From Cristatella mucedo (taxonomy: Eukaryota > Bryozoa > Phylactolaemata > Cristatellidae), in NCBI GenBank assembly GCA_009760855.2, contig WPIO01000027.1, forward strand, positions 4,502,501 to 4,564,500: a DNA stretch of 62,000 nucleotides, read 5' to 3'. Position 1 is the stretch's first letter. Each line of letters begins with the position of its first letter. The translations under genes were made by a program, and so were the position numbers. The notes under the pieces were generated by a model, which saw only the letters and a list, made by a program, of their open reading frames with translations, had not been told where the DNA came from and made no database searches. This document shows, one piece after another, positions 23,933 through 34,720 of the stretch.

Positions 23933-24000
23933 CAGGCACGAGATTAAATGCCTTTGGGTTGATGATGGCTGGACATAGAAGCCTCAAGAAGATAAAACCG
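23933..24000 (-). CDS. rasa1: rasa1 exon, GAP domain FLR motif
   Basis: 68 bases between the acceptor TTTCATTGCAG and the donor GTAAGT. The first base completes a Ser codon; the last base begins a Glu codon. The product GFIFLRLLCPAIINPKAFNL holds the FLR...PA signature of RasGAPs, whose Arg stabilises the arginine-finger loop. Human: GFVFLRLICPAILNPRMFNI. Confidence 0.93.
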
Positions 24001-24234
24001 CTGCAATGAAATTAAAAAATAAGTGATCATTTATATCACACATGATAGGGGTCATTCTTGAACGGTCTGCAATACAATGGTAATGAAAGAGGTCGAAAAT
24101 AAGCCGAAATGAATGCTTGGATTTCGCTAGCCTTGCCAAGTGGTAGCTGCTCAATAGGCATTTGCAGTGGCTGCAACAACGTCTTTGATCACTTAAGGCT
24201 ATCGAAATATCATTTGGCAGCTGCCAGCAATATA

Positions 24235-24565
24235 ATAATAATACATTCATATAGTGTCAAAAATGAAATCACTCTCTTTCTAGGCCATTTACATCTACTG
24301 TAGAGGAAGCATGAATAACATGGTTAGCAGTGACATGCACAGGGTCAGCATGAAAATATGCTTAGCAGCAGCATGCATACTGTCAGCACACATAAGCACA
24401 CAAAAGGCGAATCACATGTACTGACTAAATGCTGCAATAAATTGACGAGTTTTCAATATCTTTTTAAATGTGGTCAAGTCAAAGGATGTCTCGACATCAG
24501 TCACAGTTAAGTTAAGGCATTGGAAGCATACGAACTAAAGGCAGGGGTCTCCAAAAGATTTGAGG
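24235..24565 (-). mobile_element. L2-like LINE 3' fragment
   Basis: Tail AATAATACATTCATATAGTG with the CTCTCTTTCTAGG hairpin remnant, then the usual 3' untranslated order up to TCTCCAAAAGATTTGAGG. It stops there, truncated. Confidence 0.75.
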
Positions 24566-24659
24566 TAGCATTTATCTCAAAGATCGCTTAACACATACAA
24601 AGCGATTTTTGAGATATGCGTTTGAGGCAGAGCTTAGTAATCTGAATAAGAGAAGTGAG

Positions 24660-24725
24660 TGTTGGGTTAAAGCCGACGACCCTGATCGCTAAATTCAAGC
24701 ACCTCAACCCTGGGCAAAAATAGGG
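24660..24725 (-). mobile_element. SINE-A remnant
   Basis: TTAAAGCCGACGACCC...AAGCACCTCAACCCTGGGC matches the head of the inverted SINE-A at 20340-20400. The body is missing. Confidence 0.4.
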
Positions 24726-24990
24726 TTGCGAAACACACTGCTAGATCGCCATAAGAATCCCTAGGTAAAATGGTGACATGGAAGAGCATAACAGATGGTC
24801 AATGGCCGACACCAGCATTTTTGATTGCCCATCTGCAACTCCACTACATTTTTCTTTATAGAAGCTAGACTTTGCCTAAGCTATGCTACCTTGGGTTAGG
24901 TAATAACAGGATCCGATAGCATACACTCGTGGAGAATATTTTATCAAAAAAGTGACTCTTGTTGGGAGTGGGGTATGAGAAAACGAATCA

Positions 24991-26112
24991 GCTTTTGATA
25001 CCATCGATCACAAAGTACTTCTAGAGCGCCTCTCATCTCGCCTGGGCATCACTGGCACTGCTCTGCATTGGTTCAGGTCCTATCTCAGTGGGAGACTCCA
25101 GAGTGTTGACGTGAATGGACAAAGATCATCTGAAATACCTCTAAAATATGGAGTACCTCAGGGCTCTGTGCTAGGTCCGGTCCTTTTCACCGTTTATACT
25201 CTCCCTCTCGCTGATGTGATTGCCAAGCACAATCTAGGCTTTCACTTCTATGCGGATGACACTCAGTTGTACCTTTGCTTTGATCCCTCCCAGCCTTCGA
25301 GCACCTCAAATTCTCTCAACTCACTTGCTGCATGCATTGATGACATCCGATCATGGATGGCAGCAAATTTTCTAAAACTAAACGATGATAAAACTAACTT
25401 ACTAGTTATGGGCAAACCTAGTGTTATTCAGAAATTGGAAAGGCTGACTTTCAAAATTGGCTCTGCCAGCATATCTCCAGTTGCATCAGCTCGAAATCTA
25501 GGTGTCATATTCCAAAGCGACCTCTCGTTAGACGACCACATCAGCTCCACAGTCAAATCAGCCTATTTTCAGCTTCATAACATTGCTAAAATTCGGGCTT
25601 GTTTAGATAAGGATACCACGTCCAAGTTGGTCCATGCATTCGTGACATCTCGTCTCGACTTCTGCAACTCACTGCTTACTGGCCTACCAGCATGTGCGAT
25701 CAGGCGATTGCAGCTGGTGCAAAACTCTGCAGCTAGGCTTGTCTGTCGTGAGCGTCGCAGTTGCCACATTACTCCACTTCTCGCCGACCTGCACTGGTTA
25801 CCAGTCAAGCAACGGATTGACTTCAAGGTTTTGTCGCTCACTTTTAGGTCTCTTCATTCTATGGCTCCAGCTTATCTTTCAGATATACTACCCCATCAGG
25901 CAAAGCATCGTACCACTCGCTTTTCGGAATCCAACAGTCTAGAAATACCTCGTACAAACCTTAAATCCTTTGGAGACCGTGCATTTAGCTCGTATGCTCC
26001 CACAGCCTGGAACTCCCTCCCGACCTGCATCAGAACATCCCCTGACCTGACCACATTTAAAAGAAACTTAAAAACATACCTATTTAGGACAGCATTTAGT
26101 GGGTCTTTGTGA
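24991..26112 (+). pseudogene. LINE reverse transcriptase, 5'-truncated but open
   Basis: 374 codons without a stop, to TGA at 26110-26112. The frame enters at AFDTIDHKVL (end of motif A). PQGSVLGPVLFTVYTLPL (motif B) and FHFYADDTQLYL (motif C, the catalytic YADD box) follow, then the thumb and the usual L2/CR1 C-terminal part (LNDDKTNLLVMG, NLGVIFQSDLSLDDHI, HAFVTSRLDFCNSLL, LHWLPVKQRIDFKVL). The endonuclease and the first catalytic Asp were lost on insertion, so it cannot act. The open frame shows that the family was active recently. Confidence 0.85.
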
Positions 26113-26350
26113 TTCGTCCTCGATTTGCTTATGCGTGCTGACACTGTTCATGCTGCCACTAACCACATTTGCATGCTGACCCAGTGCATGTAACCCCTAA
26201 CCATGTTATTCATTTTGTTTGTTTTTCAAGCATGATTTTACTTACTATTCTATTGCGTATCACTTTGCAGCAAATGTAAAGCGCCTAGAAAGAGATTAAG
26301 TTCTCTGAGGGCGCTTTATCAAGTGCAATATTATTATTATTATTATTATC
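24991..26350 (+). mobile_element. young L2-like LINE, 5'-truncated
   Basis: A plus-strand copy that begins inside reverse transcriptase motif A and runs to the 3' hairpin (GCGCCTAGAAAGAGATTAAG...GGGCGCTTTATCAAG) and (ATT)n. ATCAGC at 24987-24992 and again at 26348-26353 may be a short target-site duplication. It carries the best-preserved 3' untranslated region of the window and can serve as the reference copy. Confidence 0.85.
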
Positions 26351-26894
26351 AGCCAACAACAAAATTTGGCACTTGTCAGTGGGGTCGAGATCAATGTTAA
26401 AATAGTCCATTACAGGGAAGGGATGATTTTTTGAATAAGGAATCGTAATCAGAACTGCAAAATCTGCTGGCCATTCCCAAATACTGGCAGCGGAAGATAA
26501 ACTCGGTAGAATGAATGCTTTGCAGTTTCTTGGTGAGGTCAACTATTCTCTCGAGCACAGTCGGCCCTTCTTAGACTTAACGAAAAGCAAAGGTGAACCT
26601 AACCCTACCTGTCGTCCCTATCCTAGCCTGTTAGCTGTCTTGGGGCCTGGCTATGGAGTATTAAGCCACCATGGCGAATGAATATTCTAACTTAGTCTGA
26701 CTTGTAGTTTAATTTTATACGATTTATTGACATTAGGGAAATGACAAGTATTAAAGTACTAATACAGTTATAGAGCAAGCCAAAGAACACAGCCCTTGCA
26801 GTGTCCTAGTAAACTGTCCTTTGTGTGCCTGAGAGATGTGAAACTGTGCATGCTATGAAAAACCAATTGTCATGCTTCTGTTCATCACATGTAC

Positions 26895-27055
26895 ATCTTA
26901 GCCAAGGGCAAGGTGCTCACTCTTGGCGACCCAGGTCGTAGGTTCGAGTCCTTAAGTGGGCGATCCTTTATCGCCCACTGAAAGTGGTGGTGATAGCCAC
27001 TATAACTCTTCTACCACTATATAAATGAGGCTTTTAAATCAGCTATTTTTTATAG
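26895..27055 (+). mobile_element. SINE-A
   Basis: AAGGTGCTCACTCTTGGCGA, TAGGTTCGAGTCC (B box), GGGCGATCCTTTATCGCCCAC, then GGCTTTTAAATCAGC and a T-rich end. Confidence 0.75.
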
Positions 27056-27115
27056 AAATTGATTGGGTTCTCTTTGGGTGCTACATAAATGTTTTATTGC
27101 TACTACTATTATCAC
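27056..27115 (+). mobile_element. L2-type tail adjoining a SINE-A
   Basis: GAAATTGATTGGGTTCTCTTTGGGTGCTACATAAATG is the SINE-B or LINE 3' tail. It follows the SINE-A directly, so it is either a SINE-B remnant or a chimaeric insertion. Confidence 0.5.
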
Positions 27116-27718
27116 TAACACCTTTCAGGTCTTGAAGGAGTAACTACATTTAGACTTCATTCTTTAGCAGGCCCAAAGACAAACTTTTTTTAAATGCAGC
27201 CACACATGAACTTTGATGGCAAATACCAGTGAGCTTAAGTCACCTTTCTTAACTACTTTGTAAACAATGTCTCATTTGCCCGTGATAAAATCTCTACGGA
27301 ATTGGAAGAAATTCTACAGGTAGGCTGCAGATGATGAAGGATTGACAATATTAATAAATCTCTGATGCTTTGACTGCAGCAACTGTAGCAAGAACATGCA
27401 GAGATCTAAAACAAAAAGCCTGAGAATTTCTGGCTTTGATGTCCAGAAGACATCTGTTTTGCTGCAGTGAAAATTCAAAGCACGTAAGTCATTGCCAGCA
27501 CACACTGGCAGGAGCATGAACAAATATATATCGTGCAGGCACAGATAGAACTCGGGTATAGATAGACAGCATTCACGTACACAGTAGAATAGCTCAATCA
27601 TAGATATCATGCAGGAATAGATACAAGCAGGGTATAAGAATGCAGGAAGGGATATCAGTCGCATGCAATGCTGGTTTTACTGAAGTGGCCCTTCAACGTA
27701 TGCGATTACCGCACAAAC
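27116..27718. other. intron sequence, nothing recognised
   Basis: No repeat family and no coding match was seen. A minus-strand frame at 27664-27314 is open but hydrophobic and unlike any protein I know. Confidence 0.35.
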
Positions 27719-27805
27719 CTAACAACCCGTGTCCTCACGACTTCGTTACCAGGCCATTTCATTGCCACGCTCTTTTGGAGACAGTAGCATATGTGCCGTA
27801 GTACT
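27719..27805 (-). CDS. rasa1: rasa1 exon, GAP domain
   Basis: 87 bases: acceptor TTTTTACAG, donor GTTTGT (weak). One base completes a Gln, 28 full codons follow, and AG begins the Ser finished in the next exon. The product contains LRHICYCLQKSVAMKWPG and RTRVV; human RASA1 has LRYIYGCLQKSVQHKWPT and RTRVV here. Near 480 bases of following intron are free of recognised repeats. Confidence 0.9.
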
Positions 27806-28129
27806 CTGTAAAAAGTGGTGATAGAGCAGCAAATACAAGCTACATGATAACGATAATGATGCACATACTTCTCAATGATACTTCGGATACATACTCAAAT
27901 GATACTTCGGAAATATTTATATCACAGTACCACTTCTTACCACTCATCAAAGCTGCAACTCACTGTTTTACAACAACTACTAGGTCGAGAGACCAGGAGA
28001 GACGACCTTCGTCTGCAAGCATCACACGTTGTATGAAACAGGGCAAGTGAAGAAGGGTGAGAACTGAGGTAGCTGGCAGCTAGTGATAGGAATGCAAAAC
28101 AGCATGCGCATAAACTGGCAATTGCTAAT

Positions 28130-28260
28130 TACATAATAATAGTAATAAGATATTTGTAGAGCACCCTAAGAAAACAAACCTTTCTTGGCAATTTAAATAA
28201 AGCAGTACAGGAAGCTGTAAAGGAATGCTGTAGAGGAAGCATATCCATTGGCTAGAGATA
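28130..28260 (-). mobile_element. L2-like 3' tail fragment
   Basis: AATAATAGTAATAAGATATTTGTAGAGCACCC followed by AAACCTTTCTTGGC, then a short piece of 3' untranslated sequence. Confidence 0.6.
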
Positions 28261-28764
28261 ACATGCAGTGTCATTATACATAGGTGCAGTGTCATTATAT
28301 AGGTCCCGGTAGAGCTGCTGGCAGGGCTGGCCAGCAAATTTGGTATGACTCTGGAAGCCCAATCTCCGAGATCATCCATCTGTCCCTGCATCTAGCTCAC
28401 CGTGCGCAGGCCCCAGTAATGGGAGGCTTGTTTGCGTTATTGTGTAGCAAGCCAATTAGAAAATATTTTACTTGACCAGCATGGGTTACAAAAAAAGAAT
28501 CTTCGACCTATTCAGCTGATAAGAGCAGGATTCTACATTTACAGAGGTAAAAGCTAAGCATGTCAGCAAAATACCAAACGAGCTTCGTCCTGGGATAATG
28601 GCCCCCATGCACAAATGCAGAACAAGTTGGTGCTTCAAACTCCAGTTTGGGTGGCTGGCTGGAGTGCAAGCTCCATAATAAAAACCAAACATGGCCTTGC
28701 TGTGACAGCAGCAGAAAGTTACCGCTGTGCAGTGAGGAACGACAGCCGAGCAGTGGCATTTATG

Positions 28765-28890
28765 GGGATACAATATAATATATCATTTGCATTATGCCCC
28801 AAGAAAACTAGATCTCTACGCAGGCATGTCACATACGCAGCAGGGCTTAAGCCACGACCTCGGTCTTCAGAGGTGAGCACACATACCTTG
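28765..28890 (-). mobile_element. SINE-B, diverged
   Basis: CATTTGCATTATGCCCCAAG...GATCTCTACGCAGGCATGTCAC is the tail half. CAGGGCTTAAGCCACGACCTC is a worn B box. A second, better copy follows directly at 28900. Confidence 0.5.
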
Positions 28891-28899
28891 GTCATCAAA

Positions 28900-29055
28900 G
28901 GTAATATATAAATACATCATTCATTTGTATTTCGCCCCAAGAGAGCTCAATCTTGATTCAGGCACTTCCCATATGCCACGGGGCTCGAGCCCACAACCTC
29001 AGCCAGACCTTGGTCGGGCCGAGCAACTTAACCCCTCGGTCAAACCTTGGCAGGA
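28900..29055 (-). mobile_element. SINE-B
   Basis: TTGTATTTCGCCCCAAGAGAG, TTCAGGCACTTCCCATATGCC, GGGGCTCGAGCCCACAACCTC (B box), CTTGGTCGGGCCGAGCAACTT and a worn A box. Confidence 0.7.
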
Positions 29056-29828
29056 TGCATCCAAAAAAGCAGCACCACCCAAGCTACATGTTATCAGCTG
29101 GGATTCTATATTCACCGTTAGTTAGCACGGTTCCTTTCCCCAATCGATGTGGGCGTATGCTTGCACATGCATGTTTGTCACTCAGAAATGCAAACTTTAT
29201 TCAGCCACCCCAAGTTGGTGTGTGCATTTGTTGACTGGCTCACAGGTGGATGCATTTTATAAACTGACCTTTTAGCCAAAAGAGATTTTTATGGTTCTAT
29301 ACAATACTACCATTCGATGGTACAGTGGCCAACATACAGGTCAAAGACATGCTAGCCCACGGGTAGTTGCAAAACAGATTACCCTCGTTGTAGCCATTCC
29401 CACGGTCTCGTAAGGCACTCTGGGGGCACCCATGGGTAGGCAACATTTTTTGTCGTACAAGCAAAGACCCTGTGATTGCAGCAAGGCATAAAATGAATAT
29501 TTCTAAAGTAATCAAAGGTTTGCCACAGCACACAAGTAGACAAAGGGGCACAACGTGGCAGTCGCAAGCAGGAACGTAGCCAACGACACACCACTCCTTC
29601 CGGCAAGCCTGCTCAATGCCGACTGGCCACAAATAAGAAACAATGGGCAGCAGTCTTCAGAGTAAAATGCTTGCCTCAGCAGCCCTGGTTTGCAAGCCGC
29701 ACGGTGGCAGGCACAGGTATGATTATGAAGCACAGCCAGCCAGCCAGCACGAACTATCTACGGGTCTGCGCTCACTGGGCACTGGTTGCAAGCTGGCAGC
29801 GTAGTGTCACGTGCTAGCTAACTCACTA

Positions 29829-29945
29829 GCATGGGTTACATTACATCATCACTGGCATGGGTTACATTAATCGTCACTGGCATGGGTTACATTACATCAT
29901 CACTGGCATGGGTTACATTACATCATGGGTTATGTTACATTACTG
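29829..29945. repeat. 26-base minisatellite
   Basis: CATGGGTTACATTA followed by CATCATCACTGG (or ATCGTCACTGG) is repeated four times in a row, with a fifth partial unit. Confidence 0.9.
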
Positions 29946-30379
29946 GGCTGCGAGAGAAGCACGAGCTCTTGCGCAGCAAGCTCGCAAGAGCTCGTGGCAG
30001 CTTGCAGAGCTCATCCAGCAGCACGAACGGGCAGTGGCGCTCGTTAGCAAGCCAGCTACGTATGCAGCACAGGGCAGTGCACGAGTAAGCACTGCTGCTT
30101 ACGAGCTGTGGCTTATCCGTGCCACACATACAAAAGACATGAGCCGGCACTCACACCTTCTCCCACTGCTGCCGTGCAGCCCAAGCTTGCAGAAGGCGCC
30201 CTGCCCCACTCTGCTTCAGAAAGAAGGCACGGACTAGCACACACCCCGGGTGAGACAGAGAAGAGCACGACTCATTGAAGGACTGGACAAAGCTGGTGGT
30301 TTGAAAGAACATACGAAAGCACAACGGTGGTCTGGGTGCCACCTCGGCTTGAGAAATATGAAATCGGTGGGAGCTCCAA
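29946..30379. other. GC-richer intron stretch, nothing recognised
   Basis: It contains AGCTCTTGCG...CGCAAGAGCT inverted words (29968-30000) and repeats of GAGCTCGTGGCAGCTTGC. Frames on both strands are short. Confidence 0.35.
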
Positions 30380-30500
30380 TGTGATGTAATGTATGTCTGT
30401 AACACCACAAAGCCGTAGAGACTAAGTGGGTGTTATGTAGGAGAGTTTTCTATAGGACACTCAAAGCCTAAGTGGCTTTCTGTTTACATTCGGAAGCCAA
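30380..30500 (+). mobile_element. SINE-C middle fragment
   Basis: GTCTGTAACACCACAAAGCC...GACTAAGTGGGTGTTATG and GCCTAAGTGGCTTTCTGTTTAC match the middle of the SINE-C at 10006. Head and tail are missing. Confidence 0.6.
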
Positions 30501-30690
30501 CAGACTTCATCTTACACAACAAAGAGAAGTGATCAGCATTGCTGAGTCATGAGGACAGTAAAGGAAGTGAGTAGCAAGGAAGTAGCAGCTCAGGACAGCT
30601 AGAAATGATGTACCACAGTCGGCACTGGGAGAGTAGATATTGCCAACCGACTTACGATGCTAGCATGCAATGATGAGCCGATTTATAGAG

Positions 30691-30766
30691 TTGGATCCAC
30701 GGTCCCGTTTGTCTGTTCGCTGGGCCGAGGGGCCAGTGAACGAGCAAACGGGACCCTTGGATCCAA
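30691..30766. repeat. long inverted repeat
   Basis: The left arm starts TTGGATCCACGGTCCCGTTT and the right arm ends ACGGGACCCTTGGATCCAA, about 34 bases per arm. There are a few mismatches and a loop of about 8 bases around GCCGAGG. It touches the first copy of the 286-base direct repeat. Confidence 0.9.
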
Positions 30767-31050
30767 TCTCACTCTCAAAAGGCCAGGTAAGATTGTGCTT
30801 TAACGACAAGACAGAAGTCTTGATCCAAGTCACGATCCAACCGATGGGTGCAGCATCGAGAAGCCTCGAAATAAATACAATGATGGGCCACCAACAAGTT
30901 CAGCCACTCGATCGCTAAGAACTAACTACATTTTCCATATGCTGGGCGAATAAGGAAGATACAAAAGATGCATTATGATCTACAATTGTTAGTGGAATCA
31001 TTAAGCATGCCTGCTCCTTGAGGTTAATAAGCGAACCAAACATGAACTAC
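30765..31050. repeat. 286-base direct repeat, copy 1
   Basis: Matches 32269-32555 at all but roughly ten positions by eye. It contains AAGGCCAGGTAAGATTGTGC near its start and AAGCGAACCAAAC near its end. No LINE or SINE feature inside. It lies 95 bases past the donor of the rasa1 exon at 31145-31260. Confidence 0.95.
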
Positions 31051-31144
31051 AGGAAAAACAAGAACGACAAAGCAAGATAGCCCCTGCAATAATGACCCAC
31101 AAAGGTTAGACATGCATAAATAACAAATGACCAGCCCTACTTAC

Positions 31145-31260
31145 TGAGGGCAATCGCTGGTTGCTGAGAATATACTGTTGATAAACTCATTTAGGACAAG
31201 AATGAGTTCCACACAATGTTCTTCGGTGTCACTAGGATTGTCCAGCAGATTTGGGTTCAG
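31145..31260 (-). CDS. rasa1: rasa1 exon, GAP domain
   Basis: Acceptor CATCTCTGCAG, donor GTAAGT, 116 bases. It is entered in phase 0; CA at the end begins a Gln. It encodes LNPNLLDNPSDTEEHCVELI followed by LVLNEFINSIFSATSDCP, the counterpart of human EDVNTNLTHLLNILSELVEKI. Conservation is moderate, but both splice phases fit the neighbours exactly. Confidence 0.85.
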
Positions 31261-31869
31261 CTGCAGAGATGTAAGGTTAACACAACAGTGGGTGGCAGAC
31301 GCTGTTTACCAAATATAAGCATATGTCGGAATGTATTAGCATTATAAGCACATCAGCAGGTGTCACAACACAGGGTGACCCATTCAGCTACACTGCACAT
31401 TCAATCAGCTGCAACAGATCCTCACAACAATATGGCCACAGCTGTTGACAAAGCTATTTTCTTTCAGATAATAGGAGGATACACAACACGCTAAGATTTG
31501 TTGACAGCCAACGAAAAAATATGCAAGGTTTTTGTACCAATGAGTTTCGTATGACATAACAGTATACGTAAAGAAAATCACCCAACAACGGTTCTTTATG
31601 ATCTCCTGAATCTACATACTCCTTGAATCCTGAATCTGCATCATTTAAGCAATGAGGCCACAAGCTTCCCCGGTCCTCCCTCTGGTGTAGCAAGCCTGAA
31701 GAGCTTGGATCTAACAAACAGATTAGGTATTAATTTAAGCCTAACAGCCAGCATTACCCACCGATTGCCCAGTACATTTTCTGTGGGGCTCAGATCTGAA
31801 AAACTAGGCACAGTAACAGCATCAGCACTATGTAGTATTCTTTCCTTTCCCTATAAATATTGCAAGCCG
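31261..31869. other. intron sequence, nothing recognised
   Basis: No similarity to the repeats of the window and no coding match was seen. Confidence 0.35.
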
Positions 31870-32220
31870 TTGGCACAGTGCCCTAACAAAGCCAAATCTT
31901 TATTCAGGAAGGCACCATGCTAAAGAAACAAGCAAAAGCACAAGTGTCATGCCTTGACTAGTATGCAAAAGCACACAAGAGGACATTCAGGGCCATCGGT
32001 TTGAGCTTGCACCGAGTCATGCAAAGGTAAGCATGAAAAGCAAACGCAAGAACAAAAAGACAAGCTCACTGGGGCGTAAGGACCACTGAGCATAACTGAT
32101 GTCTTTAGCTGAGACTAAAGTGATGAAAAATCAATGCAGATGGTGTGAGAAGCAAGCTCCAGACTTTCGGTGCATAAAACTTAAGGCTTGATCACAAAAA
32201 GATTTCTATTTAGTCCTATC
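31870..32220 (-). mobile_element. L2-like LINE fragment, divergent subfamily
   Basis: Shares CAGACTTTCGGTGCATAAAACTTAAGGCTTGATCACAAAAAGATTTC with the copy at 16320-17500. No tail hairpin is clear. Confidence 0.5.
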
Positions 32221-32268
32221 TACTACCTCTCCTTTCTCACTTCCCTCTCTCTATCTTTTCTTCTCTCC

Positions 32269-32555
32269 AATCTCAGTCTCACAAGGCCAGGTAAGATTGT
32301 GCTTTAACGACAAGACAGAAGTCTTGATCCAAGTCACGATCCAACCGATGGGTGCAGCATCGAGAAGCCACGAAATAAATACAATGATGGGCCACCAACA
32401 AGTTCAGCCACTCGATCGCTAAGAACTAACTACATTTTCCATATGCTGGGACGAATAAGGAAGATACAAAAGATGCATTATGATCTACACTTGTTAGTGG
32501 AATCATTAAGCATGTCTGCTCCTTGAGGTTAATAAGCGAACCAAACCTGAATTAC
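32269..32555. repeat. 286-base direct repeat, copy 2
   Basis: Copy of 30765-31050. It is preceded by a pyrimidine-rich stretch (32219-32268) instead of the inverted repeat that flanks copy 1. Both copies end within a few bases of AAACCTGAATTAC / AAACATGAACTAC. Confidence 0.95.
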
Positions 32556-33052
32556 TCTTCCCTTTCTATTACTCCCTTCCTTCATTTGCTCCACAGCCCT
32601 CTTTCCCGTCATTCATTCGTGAAAAGACGTGAGTAGGGCATCTAGGCTGTTATGTATGCATCAGCATTGTGGTCATGTGGTAAGACAGAGGGGAGGGGGC
32701 ACAGCTAGAAGAGTAATTGAAGTTTCGAGTCACCAGTTGAAAGCCATGCATATAATATGCAGCAGTGAGTTAGGTAAAACATGCATGTATTGCATGCACA
32801 TTTATGACAAACCAAGCGATAATGCATATAAAAACAAAAAAGTATCCGAGAAATTGCATTGACATGCAATAGTGTATGCAAAGAACCAGTAGTAGCAATA
32901 CATTCTTCTGTTGTCTTTTAGCAAAAATCCCCAGCATGGGCGTGCTACTCTCTGCAGCAGCATGATCAAAGCATTTGAAAGGCACCCTTACCCATTGTCG
33001 GAACATGCACGAGCTATGAGCACAGCAACACAGTCACACAGCATGTGTCAAC

Positions 33053-33380
33053 TAAATAACTTCAGAACTTGGTGATGGATTGGCTGTTAGCGACAACACC
33101 TACGAACCAGACTAAGGAGATGTTCTTGTTGCAGCTTCTCGTGCTTATCAAGCCAATACAATAGTGCCTTTCGTGCATCGAAACAATGAAGCCTCAGATC
33201 CCAAGGTTTATTTTGCAGCTACCCCTCCTTTCAGTGTCAAGATTATGCTCAACGCAGAAAAGTCCCGCAATCATGCCATAAACCATTATAAGATCGGCAC
33301 TATAGCAGTCTATGGAGATTGCAGAAGGTTGTGCTGTTGCTGCAGCCCCAATCCTGCTTATACCTACTTTTAGCGCTGTG
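33053..33380 (+). pseudogene. unrecognised protein-like frame
   Basis: A frame from about 33073 reads DGLAVSDNTYEPD, a TAA, then 80 codons of amphipathic, protein-like sequence (VPFVHRNNEASDPKVYFAAT and HAINHYKIGTIAV) to 33373. A second frame after 33312 also looks coding-like, so a frameshift is likely. I do not recognise it. It could be a retrocopied pseudogene or part of another transposon, on the strand opposite to rasa1. Confidence 0.35.
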
Positions 33381-34084
33381 CGCTGATAGTAAAGACACTG
33401 AACATCATTCAACCCCCCACATCAAATTTTTTATGCTTTAGCAACGTATTGACTGCAAGCCGCAGTCTTGACTTCAAGCCCCTTTCTGAACTGCAACACG
33501 GTACCAGCTGAACACTTTTAGCTTTGGTGCTGTTTCAGCCAGCCCCAACATGCCTACACTCCAGCATTTTGTGCTAATCCTCGATCCTAATGCTCAAGTT
33601 TCATACTTGTGCCCACGTGTGGAACAGAAGCACTGCAAGCTGGCACAGAATTCCATGCCTCTGTTGAATCTAACTCTCTATGTTCCATATAATAACAGCA
33701 TATGCTGGCAGTAGACCCACATGCCATCCATTATACCAGTCCTCCTAACATGTAACTAGTTAGTGATGAGTGCTCATCACAGATTCCAGCTGATTCTGCT
33801 GGATCCAACAAAACGGGGCAAGACGATGATGATGGCCCAAATTGCCCAAGATTAAGGGGGTAATCTTGCAAATAATGTAGGCTGGCTGGAACTCTGAAAC
33901 TTCTGCAACAGCCACCCAAGACCTCTTGCCTGAGGTGTCAATACATTGGCATCTAATCATAGAGGCTAATGAGTATTTAGTGCCCGGGCTTACACATTAT
34001 GATTATATTATATAAAGTCAAGATCTCCTGTCCATAGAGCACACAGAGTGAAGAATCCATCCTGCATATACAGGCATTATTTCA
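33381..34084. other. intron sequence, nothing recognised
   Basis: Only short frames, no repeat family seen. The first part may continue the unrecognised pseudogene. Confidence 0.3.
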
Positions 34085-34720
34085 TGGACCTGCTCTACAC
34101 TAACGGTTACAGTTGGTGCATAACTCACTAGCTAGGCTCGCCTGTCATGAACATTGAAATTACCACATTACACTCCTTTTCGCTGACCTACACTATGGCC
34201 CCCTATCGAGCAGATATCGTCGTCAAGGTTTTGTCACTCCGTCACTCTGTCACAAGTCCCTTCATTCACTTGCTCCTGCTTATCTATCCAAACTACTTCA
34301 CAATCAGTCTAGGCATAGTAAAACCCTCTCTCCCTACTCAAGTCGTTTAGATATGCTACTACTGCTGCTGCTGCTACTACTACTACACTTGATAAAGCGC
34401 CCTCAGAGAACTCAATCTCTTTCTAGGCGCTCTAAATTTGCTGCAATACTAAACAATCTCCAATCATTTGGAGACCGTGCCTTTAAGTCGTATGCTTCCT
34501 AAGCCCGGAACCCACTAGCAACTGATGTCACGACAACTCCTGATTAGACGACGCTCACTGCATTTGCTAGGTCCAAGTAAATTGTCCTTCGTGTACTTTT
34601 GCGTGCTGACACTGCATTTTATTTCCAACCAAGTGACAGGGTTTATTTTCAGCAAATGCAAAGTACCAAGTAAGAGATTTAGGTCTTTTAGGTTGCTTTA
34701 CAAATGCCTTACTATCCTTT
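34085..34720 (+). mobile_element. L2-like LINE 3' fragment, interrupted
   Basis: Plus-strand copy: GCTAGGCTCGCCTGTCATGAAC, TCGCTGACCTACACTATGGCCC, GGAGACCGTGCCTTTAAGTCG, then TTTTGCGTGCTGACACTGCA and a worn tail near 34665-34720. It is interrupted at about 34350-34455 by an inverted LINE tail. Confidence 0.75.
34370..34450 (-). mobile_element. solo L2-like tail nested in a LINE
   Basis: ACACTTGATAAAGCGCCCTCAGAGAACTCAATCTCTTTCTAGGCGCTCTAAATTTGCTGC is the complete 3' hairpin, inverted. It sits in the middle of the plus-strand copy 34085-34720 and is therefore younger. Confidence 0.75.

Larger units (their letters stand above)
24770..26600 (-). mobile_element. older L2-like LINE split by a younger one
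   Basis: 24770-24990 and 26354-26600 are the two halves of one minus-strand copy covering the endonuclease-to-linker region. The left half ends in the region of the GHTLD motif. The right half resumes with TTTGGCACTTGTCAGTGG and on the minus strand reads MDYFNIDLDPTDK, a form of the GDFN-x-H-x-D endonuclease motif. In the copy at 36720-36860 these two stretches are continuous. Confidence 0.75.

Noticed and set aside
29829-29945. CRISPR-like array
   Set aside because: Units are contiguous with no unique spacers, and the genome is eukaryotic.
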